5,111 bases of DNA from Geminicoccaceae bacterium (GTDB lineage: Bacteria; Pseudomonadota; Alphaproteobacteria; Geminicoccales; Geminicoccaceae), in assembly GCA_030824835.1 (NCBI GenBank), contig JAPJRA010000111.1:1-5111 (forward strand), read 5' to 3'. This document shows positions 1-5,111 of this stretch, piece by piece (the first letter of the stretch is position 1; every line of letters starts with the position of its first letter). Both the position numbers and the translations under genes were made by a program. The notes beneath the pieces are model-generated. The model was not told the DNA's origin, made no database searches, and saw nothing but the letters and a program-made list of their open reading frames with translations.

Positions 1-6
1 GAACCG

Positions 7-201
7 ATGGGTTTCGCGAGCGGCTGGCACTGGATAATCGTTCTGCTCGTGGTGGTGATCGTGTTCGGCGCCGGCAAGCTGCCGCGTGTCGCCGGCGATC
101 TCGCCAAGGGCATCAAGAACTTCAAGGCCGGGCTGAAGGACGACGATACGTCCCCGACGCCGGTCACCACCACGAACAACAACGACGGCAAGGTCGTCTG
201 A
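7..201 (+). CDS. tatA: Twin-arginine translocase pore subunit TatA (short, 64 aa)
   Basis: TatA forms the oligomeric protein-conducting part of the Tat system, which moves folded proteins with twin-arginine signal peptides across the inner membrane. The protein has the family's plan: a short periplasmic N-terminus, one membrane helix (about residues 9-20), the hinge motif F20-G21-x-G-K-L-P26, an amphipathic helix (about 27-45, with [16 protein letters not shown]), and a polar disordered tail rich in Thr, Asn and Asp. His8 precedes the membrane helix; TatB proteins usually have Glu there, so TatA/TatE is favoured. At 64 aa it is shorter than E. coli TatA (89 aa), but the tail is the variable part. 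The start is six bases into the window, so its ribosome-binding site cannot be seen. No tatB or tatC follows. The next gene lies on the opposite strand, so this copy ends its transcription unit here. Confidence 0.91.
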   Translation: MGFASGWHWIIVLLVVVIVFGAGKLPRVAGDLAKGIKNFKAGLKDDDTSPTPVTTTNNNDGKVV

Positions 202-215
202 GGCGGTCGGCGCGC

Positions 216-237
216 CGTCGGCGATGGCCCGCCGGCG
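216..237. terminator. Possible bidirectional hairpin between convergent genes
   Basis: Bases 216-223 pair with 230-237 to give an 8-bp stem with one G-T wobble and a 6-base loop. It lies in the 39-bp gap between the tatA stop (201) and the stop of the convergent small membrane protein (241). There is no T-run on either side, so it is not a canonical intrinsic terminator. Position is the main argument, and GC-rich DNA readily forms such stems by chance. Confidence 0.3.
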
Positions 238-240
238 CTC

Positions 241-501
241 CTAGCGTTTCTTGAAGTAGTTGACGATGTAAATCACCACGATCGCACCGAGCACGGAAGC
301 GATAAGGCTGCCGATGAGACCGCTGGCGCCGAGGCCGATCAGCCACAGCATTCGGCTGCCCACGAAGCCGCCGATGATCCCGAGCACGACATTGCCGATG
401 ATCGGGCTGTTGCCGATGACGATCGGCTGCGCTTTCATGATGTTCCCTGCCAGCCAACCGGCAATGCCGGCCACCACCAGGCTGATGATCAACCCGAACA
501 T
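241..501 (-). CDS. GlsB/YeaQ/YmgE-family small membrane protein
   Basis: This 86-aa protein is almost wholly hydrophobic and glycine-rich. It has three likely membrane helices at about residues 2-20, 33-56 and 61-80 and a basic end (NYFKKR). The GIAGWLAG segment in helix 1 and the GxxxGxIGGFVGS segment in helix 2 match the GlsB/YeaQ/YmgE family, labelled 'transglycosylase-associated' in databases. The biochemical role of that family is not established; members are often linked to general stress responses. The ATG at 501 is preceded by GGGGAG about eight bases upstream, a good ribosome-binding site that lies inside the 3' end of the preceding pseudouridine synthase gene. The two reading frames overlap by 13 bp (489-501), which suggests co-transcription and possibly translational coupling. 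Confidence 0.88.
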   Translation of the reverse strand: MFGLIISLVVAGIAGWLAGNIMKAQPIVIGNSPIIGNVVLGIIGGFVGSRMLWLIGLGASGLIGSLIASVLGAIVVIYIVNYFKKR

Positions 502-1292
502 AGCTCACTCCCCGATCGCGCACCGGGGCCTCCCGGCGTCGCGCTGGAAGCACCATAGCCACATCGGCGCAGCGCCTCCAGCATGTGCGGCGGCGGCACG
601 GCTTCCGCTGCGATCGGCTCTCGGTTTGCGTAGAGGGGCAGGCTTATGGCCCGCGCATGCAGGTGCAGCGGTAGCAGCTCCGCTCCCGCCATTGCCGATT
701 TGCCGTAGATCGCGTCTCCAACGAGCGGGCATCCCAGTTCGGCACAGTGGACGCGGATCTGGTGCGTGCGGCCGGTGCGAGGCCGGCATTCGAGCCAAGT
801 GAGATCACCGTCCCTGCCCAGCACGCGATAGTCGGTGACGGCGGCTTGGCCTTCTGGGTCCACCTGCATCCACCAGCCGCGCTGCTCCGAGCGCTTCTTC
901 AGCGCCGCCTCGATGCGGCCTTCGGGCCGGGCGGGAACGCCATCGACCACGGCCCAGTAGACCTTCTCGACCTGCCCGCCGGCAAACAGGCGGCCCAGCT
1001 TGGCCAGCGCCTTGCGGTGGCGGCCGAGCACGAGGCAGCCGCTGGTGTCGCGATCGAGCCGGTGCCCCAGCCCCGGCGGCTGTGGCAGGCCGAAGCGAAG
1101 CGCCTCGAAATAATGCTCGAGATTCACCCCGCCGCCCGGCCCCGCATGCACCGGGATCCCTGACGGCTTGTCGATAATCAGTACCAAGCCATCGCGGAAC
1201 AGAATCCGGTCGACCAGCCAGGTCGGCGAGGGCAGGGTGATAGCGGCGGTCGCATTGCTGCGCCTGCTTGGTGGTCGCCGTGGTGCGCTCAA
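489..1292 (-). CDS. RluA-family RNA pseudouridine synthase
   Basis: The enzyme converts specific uridines in rRNA or tRNA to pseudouridine. The 267-aa protein shows the family landmarks in order: the entry strand VLIIDKPSGIPVH (37-49), the catalytic motif HRLDRDTSG (77-85) with the nucleophile Asp80, KVYWAVVDG (110-118), RTGRTHQIRVH (172-182), GDAIYGK (192-198) and LHLHA (209-213). There is no N-terminal S4 RNA-binding domain, so it resembles the compact RluA/TruC-type enzymes rather than RluC or RluD; the target uridine cannot be deduced. The start is assigned to a TTG at 1290-1292, because an in-frame stop lies just 12 bases upstream and no ATG occurs before the conserved domain. GAGG lies about ten bases before it. 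The first 20 or so residues are basic and low in complexity. It overlaps the downstream small membrane protein gene by 13 bp. Confidence 0.93.
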   Translation of the reverse strand: MSAPRRPPSRRSNATAAITLPSPTWLVDRILFRDGLVLIIDKPSGIPVHAGPGGGVNLEHYFEALRFGLPQPPGLGHRLDRDTSGCLVLGRHRKALAKLGRLFAGGQVEKVYWAVVDGVPARPEGRIEAALKKRSEQRGWWMQVDPEGQAAVTDYRVLGRDGDLTWLECRPRTGRTHQIRVHCAELGCPLVGDAIYGKSAMAGAELLPLHLHARAISLPLYANREPIAAEAVPPPHMLEALRRCGYGASSATPGGPGARSGSELCSG

Positions 1293-1530
1293 GGGATCGC
1301 AGCCTCACCAGCCCGCGCCAGCGTATTTCCGAACAGGTGCCGTTCTGGACCGGTCAGCCAAGCCTGCATGCGCCAATCTCCATACTCGGGCACCCGAGCA
1401 AACGGGCCCGATCGCATTTGCACCTGCCCGCAAACGATGGCCCCAGGGTAGGCAGAACCGGGGCCGCACATTAAATAGGCTCCTGCTGCAATGCAGCAAG
1501 AGTGCCATTGCCTGAGGAGAACCGGCGGCC
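1293..1530. other. Divergent intergenic region (238 bp)
   Basis: This gap separates the leftward pseudouridine synthase from the rightward yqhA-like gene, so it should carry promoters for both. I see no convincing -35/-10 pair. It holds a near-perfect palindrome at 1385-1398 (CTCGGG, CA, CCCGAG), followed by CGGGCCCG at 1403-1410. The short frames open here on both strands have no recognisable protein features and poor start context. The bases from 1471 (TTAAATAG) are the most AT-rich part and could lie near a transcription start, but this is weak. Confidence 0.4.
1480..1502 (+). repeat. Hairpin in the yqhA-like gene leader
   Basis: TGCTGC (1484-1489) pairs with GCAGCA (1493-1498) across the 3-base loop AAT. 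After a single C/A mismatch the stem continues with CTC (1480-1482) and GAG (1500-1502). It ends 13 bases before the AGGAGA ribosome-binding site (from 1515), so it would lie in the 5' leader if transcription starts upstream. No T-run follows. It could be a small leader structure or chance. Confidence 0.35.
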
Positions 1531-2040
1531 ATGATCGAGACCGCTGTCGAGCGCCTGATATTCATGAGTCGCTGGATCATGGCCCCGATCTATCTGGGCC
1601 TGATCCTCGTTCTGGGTGTGCTCATGGTCAAGTTCATGGAGGAACTCTACCATTTCGTGCCGCACGTGCTGGAGCTGCGCGAGACCGACGTCATTCTGAT
1701 GACCCTGACGCTGCTCGACATCAGCCTCGCTGCCAGTCTCGTGCTGATGATGATCTTCTCCGGCTATGAGAACTTCGTCTCCCGGATCGACACCGGCGAC
1801 AATGACCGGCCTGCGTGGATGGGCAAGCTGGACTTTGGCGGCCTCAAGCTGAAACTGGTGTCGTCGATCGTCGCCATTTCCGCCATCGATCTGCTGAAGA
1901 GCTTCATGAACATCGGCTCGATCTCCAAGGAAGATCTCATGTGGAAGGTGGTCACCCACATGGCGTTTGTGTTTTCCGGCCTGCTGCTGGCTCTTATGGA
2001 TTACATCACCGAGCGGGCGAAGAAGATCGCCAAGGCCTGA
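1531..2040 (+). CDS. yqhA: YqhA/UPF0114-family (TIGR00645-like) inner-membrane protein
   Basis: The 169-aa protein matches the YqhA family in length (E. coli YqhA is 164 aa) and pattern. It has four predicted membrane helices at about residues 16-36, 53-78, 107-124 and 138-157. The GYENFVSR segment (78-85) follows helix 2. The conserved stretch from Trp96 (WMGKLDFGG, then LKLKLVSSIVAIS) leads into helix 3, and the C-terminus is basic (ERAKKIAKA). The molecular function of this family is not established. The ATG at 1531 is supported by AGGAGA about ten bases upstream and by the N-terminal VERLIFMSRW, typical of the family. It appears to be a single-gene unit: the gene upstream is divergent and the gene downstream is convergent, with only 11 bp between stops. 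Confidence 0.93.
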   Translation: MIETAVERLIFMSRWIMAPIYLGLILVLGVLMVKFMEELYHFVPHVLELRETDVILMTLTLLDISLAASLVLMMIFSGYENFVSRIDTGDNDRPAWMGKLDFGGLKLKLVSSIVAISAIDLLKSFMNIGSISKEDLMWKVVTHMAFVFSGLLLALMDYITERAKKIAKA

Positions 2041-2055
2041 GCGCTGCCCGCTCAG
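2037..2055. terminator. Shared hairpin carrying both stop codons of convergent genes
   Basis: CTGAGCG (2037-2043) and CGCTCAG (2049-2055) form a perfect 7-bp stem with a 5-base loop (CTGCC). The TGA of the yqhA-like gene (2038-2040) sits in the left arm, and the TGA of the SDR, read on the minus strand at 2052-2054, sits in the right arm. The structure is the same from both sides, which suits a bidirectional stop signal for two genes 11 bp apart. No T-tract follows on either strand, so it is either a weak terminator or a 3'-end-stabilising hairpin. Confidence 0.45.
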
Positions 2056-2813
2056 TCGACGTTCGGGGCCTCCGGCGTGAGCCATCCCAGCTGCTGGCCG
2101 CCGTCGAGGGTAATCAGCTGGCCGGTCATGGACGGGCTGTCGACAATGAACCGCAAGGCTGCCGCGATCTCGGCGGGCGTTGTGCTGCGCTGCAAAGGAG
2201 TGGCACGGCAGAGTGCGGCGAACGCGGCGTCGCTCATGCCGGGAGCGGCCAGTGTCGGCCCCGGCCCGATGGCGTTGACCCGTATGCGCGGTGCCAGCTC
2301 GCGCGCCAGCACCTGGGTTGCCGCCCATAGCCCGACCTTGGAGATGCTGTAGGATAGAAAGTTGGGGGTCAAATTCCGCACCCGCTGGTCCAGCATGTTG
2401 ACGATGAGCCCGTGGCCGGTCTCCGGCAGCTGCAGGACGAAGGCTTGGCTCAATACGATAGGCGCGCGCAGATTGGCCTCCAGATGCAGGTCCCATGAGG
2501 GCCTCGTGGCCGTCTGCAGCCGATCCAAGGCGAACGCCGAGGCATTGTTCACCAGCACTCCCAGCGGACCGATCGCCTCGGCCGCCCTAGCCACGATGTC
2601 CACCACCTCCGCCTCGCGAGCGAGGTCCGCTTGCACCACCGTGGCTTGCCGGCCCATCGCCTGGATGCGCCGCGCCAGTGCTTCGGCGGCGTCGAGCGAT
2701 CGATGGCAGTGGATGGCCACGTCGAAGCCGGCATGGGCCATTGTCTCGGCCATCACGGCGCCCAGCCGTTTCGCGGCCCCGGTGATCAGAATTCGTTTTG
2801 GTAGCTCGTCCAT
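2052..2813 (-). CDS. Pteridine-reductase-like short-chain dehydrogenase/reductase (FolM/PTR1-like)
   Basis: This is a 253-aa classical SDR with a Rossmann fold. The cofactor motif is TGAAKRLG (11-18), with an HCHRS segment (35-39) where NADPH-preferring pteridine reductases have a similar HxHRS. The NNASAF motif (89-94) and the catalytic set Asp142, Tyr155 and Lys159 (LDQRV, then YSISK) follow. The spacing from Asp to Tyr (13) and Tyr to Lys (4) is the same as in Leishmania PTR1 (D181, Y194, K198), and Ser92 and Phe94 correspond to its substrate-pocket Ser and Phe. This supports reduction of a pterin or dihydrofolate with NADPH, but the substrate is inferred. RVNAIGPGPTL (about 190-200) and the C-terminal GQLITLDGGQQLGW are also typical. 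I chose the ATG at 2813. An in-frame ATG at 2834 would add seven residues, and neither has a strong ribosome-binding site. The gene lies downstream of a striking inverted-repeat cluster. Confidence 0.9.
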   Translation of the reverse strand: MDELPKRILITGAAKRLGAVMAETMAHAGFDVAIHCHRSLDAAEALARRIQAMGRQATVVQADLAREAEVVDIVARAAEAIGPLGVLVNNASAFALDRLQTATRPSWDLHLEANLRAPIVLSQAFVLQLPETGHGLIVNMLDQRVRNLTPNFLSYSISKVGLWAATQVLARELAPRIRVNAIGPGPTLAAPGMSDAAFAALCRATPLQRSTTPAEIAAALRFIVDSPSMTGQLITLDGGQQLGWLTPEAPNVD

Positions 2814-2835
2814 GCCCCGCCACTCGCCAGCCATG

Positions 2836-2899
2836 CCTGTTAGGCCAGGGGACCGTGCCGGATTTGGCGCCACGGTACAAACAGGACGCGCCCCTGGCC
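2836..2899 (-). promoter_or_regulatory. Candidate structured leader (nested inverted repeats, possible pseudoknot) upstream of the SDR
   Basis: Read on the minus strand 5' to 3', GGCCAGGGG (2899-2891) pairs perfectly with CCCCTGGCC (2851-2843). Directly stacked inside it, ACCGTG (2876-2871) pairs with CACGGT (2857-2852), leaving no unpaired base on the 3' side and a 14-base bulge on the 5' side. The inner loop can add a GCC/GGC pairing around AAATCC. The bulge contains CCTGTT (2885-2880), complementary to AACAGG (2841-2836), which lies one base beyond the outer stem; pairing these would make a pseudoknot. The element ends one base before the ATG at 2834 and 22 bases before the chosen start at 2813. 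It could instead be a DNA operator in this divergent gap. I cannot match it to a known RNA family by eye. Confidence 0.45.
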
Positions 2900-2980
2900 G
2901 CGAGTTCGATCTGGCTGCGCTCCCGAACCTGTGATTTTCTCCGCCCGGCCAGCCAACACGCGCAGCGGGGAACCGGGCAC

Positions 2981-3706
2981 ATGCAACCAATTCTCACCCG
3001 GTGGGCGCTCGCGGTGCCATTGCTGTTGGGCATCGCCAGCGGTCTCCAAGCGCAGGAGGTCGAGGTGCCGCCCCAGCTCGCCACGTTGTCGGACAGCGAG
3101 GCCAAGGCGCGCATAGGCTTCCTGGAAGACCGGCTGGATGCGGGCCGCCGCACGGCCCAGGTCTGGCAGTATGGCTGGACCGGCATCTTCGGAGCCGGCG
3201 CCGTGCTCGGTGCGGCACAGGCGGTGACCGCCGATGACGGCGATTCCCGCGTCTACAATATCGTGGGCGCGGTCAAATCCGCTGCCGGCGTCGCGCAGAT
3301 GCTCACCGATCCGCTGCCGGCGCACCTGGGCGCCGACCCGATGCGGGTCGTGCCGGATGATACACCTCGCGGCCGGCTGCAGCGGGTGGCGCTGGGGGAG
3401 CGTCAGCTCGTGACCAACGCGGCCCGCGCCGACACCCGCTACAGCCTGCGGCGCCACCTCGAGGGGGTGACCACCAACCTGATCGGTGGCGGGGTGATCT
3501 ATGCCTTCGGCGACAGCAAGGATGCCATGATCTCGGTTCTGTCCGGGATCGCCTTCAGCGAGGCGCAGATCTGGACCCAGCCGTGGCGGGCCAACAGTGA
3601 CCTCACCGATTATCGCAACGCCTTTACCACGACGATCGCTTCGCGCCAGATCCAGTGGGAGCTGCGGCCCACCCTGCAGGGCGTCGAGCTGGCCGTCAAA
3701 TGGTAG
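2981..3706 (+). CDS. Exported protein of unknown function
   Basis: I do not recognise this 241-aa protein. It starts with a clear Sec signal peptide: Arg7, a hydrophobic core LALAVPLLLGIASG-like (about 9-21), and a probable signal peptidase I site LQA|Q after Ala24. Residues 37-60 look helical and charged (SEAKARIGFLEDRLDAGRRTAQ). Glycine- and alanine-rich hydrophobic stretches follow at about 66-82 and 92-108, with a third (LIGGGVIYAFG and onward) in the C-terminal half. The end, RQIQWELRPTLQGVELAVKW, alternates polar and nonpolar residues and finishes with an aromatic residue, as outer-membrane beta-strands do, but there is too little to call a porin. The ATG at 2981 is supported by GGGGAA about ten bases upstream and by the signal peptide; the frame stays open further upstream without sensible sequence. 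It is divergent from the SDR, so the two may share a control region. Confidence 0.83.
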   Translation: MQPILTRWALAVPLLLGIASGLQAQEVEVPPQLATLSDSEAKARIGFLEDRLDAGRRTAQVWQYGWTGIFGAGAVLGAAQAVTADDGDSRVYNIVGAVKSAAGVAQMLTDPLPAHLGADPMRVVPDDTPRGRLQRVALGERQLVTNAARADTRYSLRRHLEGVTTNLIGGGVIYAFGDSKDAMISVLSGIAFSEAQIWTQPWRANSDLTDYRNAFTTTIASRQIQWELRPTLQGVELAVKW

Positions 3707-4000
3707 ACGGTCGGTGCGGCGGCCATGGATGGAGGACCGTCCAGCCGCTGGCAAACTCCATTTCAGGTTGCGACCCCCGACGGCACTATCATGGCCGAGC
3801 ATGGCCGAATCTGGTCCCGGGAGGGTTGCGCGCGGCGGCGGGTCGTGTTTGAAGCCATTGCGCGTCGGCCCAGTTGGACGGCAGACGGCGCGCCCAGCAA
3901 CTGACGGTCGGGATGATACGGCGTGCAGCAGCTCGACGGACAGGATCAGCCTCGGCAACAGTCGATCCCGGGCGATGCTGGTGGTGCCGGTAGTCGGCCC
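3707..4000. other. Intergenic region without a recognisable gene (294 bp)
   Basis: No convincing coding sequence is seen on either strand. A perfect 7-bp inverted repeat, GACGGTC (3706-3712) and GACCGTC (3735-3741), starts at the last base of the exported protein's stop codon. With a 22-base spacer and no T-run it is only a weak terminator candidate. A near-tandem direct repeat CATGGCCGA occurs at 3790-3798 and 3800-3808. The frame of the next gene stays open back to a GTG at 3923, but the extra 26 residues are polar and unlike the family N-terminus. A promoter for the epimerase operon should lie here; I could not place one. Confidence 0.5.
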
Positions 4001-4987
4001 ATGAAGGTGTTGGTTACGGGTGCGACCGGGTTCATCGGCGAGGCGCTGACGCGCCGGCTGGTCGCCGCCGGGCATCAGGTTCGCGTCCTGGCGCGCCAGC
4101 CCGAGAAGGTCACCAAGGCGGGCCTCTCGGTCCAGGAGATCCACCAGGGCGACATCACGGATGTGACCGCCATCGGCCGGGCGGTGTCGGGCGCCGAGCT
4201 GGTCTACGCGATCGCAGGCACCTTCCGCGAGCCCAGCCTCTCCGATGAGCGCTACCGTGAGGTCAATGTCGCGGCGGTCCGTTATCTGATGGAGGCGGCG
4301 AAGCGGAACGGGGTCCGGCGCGTCGTGCATTGCAGCACGGTGGGCATCCACGGCAACGTCGTGGGCGAGCCCGCGACCGAGGCCACCCCGATCCGTCCGG
4401 ACGGCATCTACGAGACCAGCAAGGCCGAAGGCGACCAGTTGGCGCTGAGCTATGCGACGGATGGGCTGGAAACCGTCGTGATCCGGCCGGCGCCTGTCTA
4501 CGGCCCCGGCGACACCCGTCTGGTCAAGCTGTTCAAGCTGGCAGGTCGCGACCGCGTGGTTCTGCTCGGCAGCGGCAAGCCGCACTACCACATGATCTAC
4601 ATCGACGATCTCGTCGAGGCGTTCCGGCTGGCCGGAACGACCGCAGGCATCTCCGGTGAGGCGTTCATCATCGCCGGCGCCGAGCGGCCGACCCTCGAGG
4701 AGCTGGTGCGCCGGATCGGAAAGATCACCGGCCATCCGAACCAGCAGGTGGTCAAGCTGCCGGCCGGCCCACTGCTGCTGGCGGGCGACCTGTGCGAGCG
4801 CCTCTGCCGTCCACTCGGTATCAGCCCGCCGATCTATCGCCGCCGGATCGAGTTCTTCGTCAACAACCGCGCCTACGATACGGCCAAGGCGGCGACGCAG
4901 CTCGGCTTCCGGTCGCAGGTGCCGCTCGACGAGGGCTTGACCCGGACCGCCGCTTGGTACCGCGAGCAGGGGCTCATCGCCGGCTGA
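4001..4987 (+). CDS. NAD(P)-dependent epimerase/dehydratase-family protein (extended SDR)
   Basis: This 328-aa protein belongs to the extended SDR superfamily, which includes sugar-nucleotide epimerases, 3-beta-hydroxysteroid dehydrogenase-like enzymes and dihydroflavonol-reductase-like enzymes. It opens with the cofactor motif TGATGFIG (6-13). GDI (50-52) and the conserved Asn89 region (EVNVAAVRYLMEAA) follow. The active-site segment is HCSTVGIHG (110-118), with Ser112 or Thr113 as the catalytic hydroxyl, and YETSK (137-141) with Tyr137 and Lys141. RPAPVYGPGD and the HMIYIDDLVEA segment of the second half are typical substrate-domain landmarks. The substrate cannot be told from sequence alone; the neighbouring enoyl-CoA hydratase suggests acyl-CoA or lipid metabolism rather than nucleotide sugars, as an inference. 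The ATG at 4001 sits exactly at the Rossmann strand MKVLVTG, but no good ribosome-binding site precedes it. It lies 21 bp upstream of the next gene and is probably co-transcribed with it. Confidence 0.92.
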   Translation: MKVLVTGATGFIGEALTRRLVAAGHQVRVLARQPEKVTKAGLSVQEIHQGDITDVTAIGRAVSGAELVYAIAGTFREPSLSDERYREVNVAAVRYLMEAAKRNGVRRVVHCSTVGIHGNVVGEPATEATPIRPDGIYETSKAEGDQLALSYATDGLETVVIRPAPVYGPGDTRLVKLFKLAGRDRVVLLGSGKPHYHMIYIDDLVEAFRLAGTTAGISGEAFIIAGAERPTLEELVRRIGKITGHPNQQVVKLPAGPLLLAGDLCERLCRPLGISPPIYRRRIEFFVNNRAYDTAKAATQLGFRSQVPLDEGLTRTAAWYREQGLIAG

Positions 4988-5008
4988 CGCAGCGCCGAGG
5001 ATATTGTC

Positions 5009-5111
5009 ATGGAAGCATCAACCGAGACCTTGCTGTGGCGTGACGACCGCGATGGCATCGCGCGTCTGACACTAAACCGGCCGGAGGCGTTCAACAGCCT
5101 GTCACGTGATC
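5009..5111 (+). CDS. Enoyl-CoA hydratase/isomerase-family protein (N-terminal fragment, cut by window end)
   Basis: Only 34 codons are present. After a short leader (MEASTETLLWRDDRDG) the sequence ARLTLNRPEAFNSLS matches the first beta-strand and the characteristic 'LTLNRPxxxNxL' signature of the crotonase superfamily, which hydrates or isomerises enoyl-CoA thioesters in fatty-acid and related catabolism. The catalytic glutamates lie beyond the window, so the exact reaction is unknown. The ATG at 5009 has GAGGA about eight bases upstream. It begins 21 bp after the stop of the epimerase-like gene on the same strand, which points to one operon. Confidence 0.88.
   Translation, partial: MEASTETLLWRDDRDGIARLTLNRPEAFNSLSRD

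Noticed and set aside
1385..1398. CTCGGG-CA-CCCGAG palindrome as a terminator
   Set aside because: It lies between divergent genes, where no transcript is expected to end, and it has no T-run. Palindromes this short are common in such GC-rich DNA.
1418..1476. Promoter-like TTGCAC (1418-1423) and TTAAAT (1471-1476)
   Set aside because: The elements are 47 bases apart, far from the roughly 17-base spacing of a sigma-70 promoter, and no suitable partner lies at the right distance from either.
1471..2496. Minus-strand open frame of 341 codons
   Set aside because: It is antisense to the whole yqhA-like gene and overlaps the SDR in another frame. Its His/Gln/Asp-rich composition is that of a shadow frame.
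2798..2980. N-terminal extension of the exported protein
   Set aside because: The frame is open, but the added 61 residues have no family-like features and would bury the signal peptide. The ATG at 2981 has a ribosome-binding site and is followed directly by the signal peptide.
2814..2990. Long N-terminal extension of the SDR
   Set aside because: The extra residues precede the first Rossmann strand, are rich in Arg, Pro and Gly, and run through the inverted-repeat cluster. SDRs of this class start a few residues before the TGxxxxxG motif.
3923..4000. GTG-initiated 26-residue extension of the epimerase-like protein
   Set aside because: The extension is polar and unlike the family, whose N-terminus is normally the Rossmann strand itself, here MKVLVTG at 4001.
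2840..4735. Minus-strand open frame of 631 codons
   Set aside because: It runs antisense through the exported protein, the 294-bp gap and most of the epimerase, all of which have strong signatures in their own frames. Its translation is rich in Arg, Asp and Gly with no recognisable domain, as expected of an antisense frame in GC-rich DNA.

Overview
The window is GC-rich, gene-dense bacterial DNA. Several genes look alphaproteobacterial: a short TatA with His at position 8, a GlsB/YeaQ-type membrane protein, a pteridine-reductase-like SDR with the signature TGAAKRLG, and an extended SDR followed by an enoyl-CoA hydratase. That assignment is an inference from protein style and base composition. 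No 16S rRNA or other marker is present.

Layout. (1) 1-501: a small TatA gene (+) faces a small glycine-rich three-helix membrane protein (-), separated by 39 bp that contain a short hairpin. (2) 489-1292: an RluA-type pseudouridine synthase (-) whose 3' end overlaps the start of the small membrane protein by 13 bp, so the two are probably co-transcribed. (3) 1293-1530: a 238-bp divergent gap with small hairpins. (4) 1531-2040: a YqhA/UPF0114 four-helix membrane protein (+). It converges on an SDR (2052-2813, -), and one perfect 7-bp stem carries both stop codons. (5) 2814-2980: a divergent gap holding an unusually well-organised set of nested inverted repeats immediately upstream of the SDR start. 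(6) 2981-3706: an exported protein of unknown function (+). (7) 3707-4000: a 294-bp gap with no convincing gene. (8) 4001-4987 and 5009 to the window end: an NAD(P)-dependent epimerase/dehydratase-like protein, then after a 21-bp gap the start of an enoyl-CoA hydratase, probably one operon.

Most of the window is ordinary housekeeping and envelope content. There is no mobile element, CRISPR array, tRNA or rRNA. The feature most worth a second look is the possible structured RNA leader at 2836-2899 (read on the minus strand). It has a 9-bp stem, a stacked inner hairpin and a 6-bp complementarity that would make a pseudoknot. It lies directly upstream of a gene that has the active-site pattern of pteridine reductases, so a folate- or pterin-linked regulatory RNA is a testable but unproven idea.
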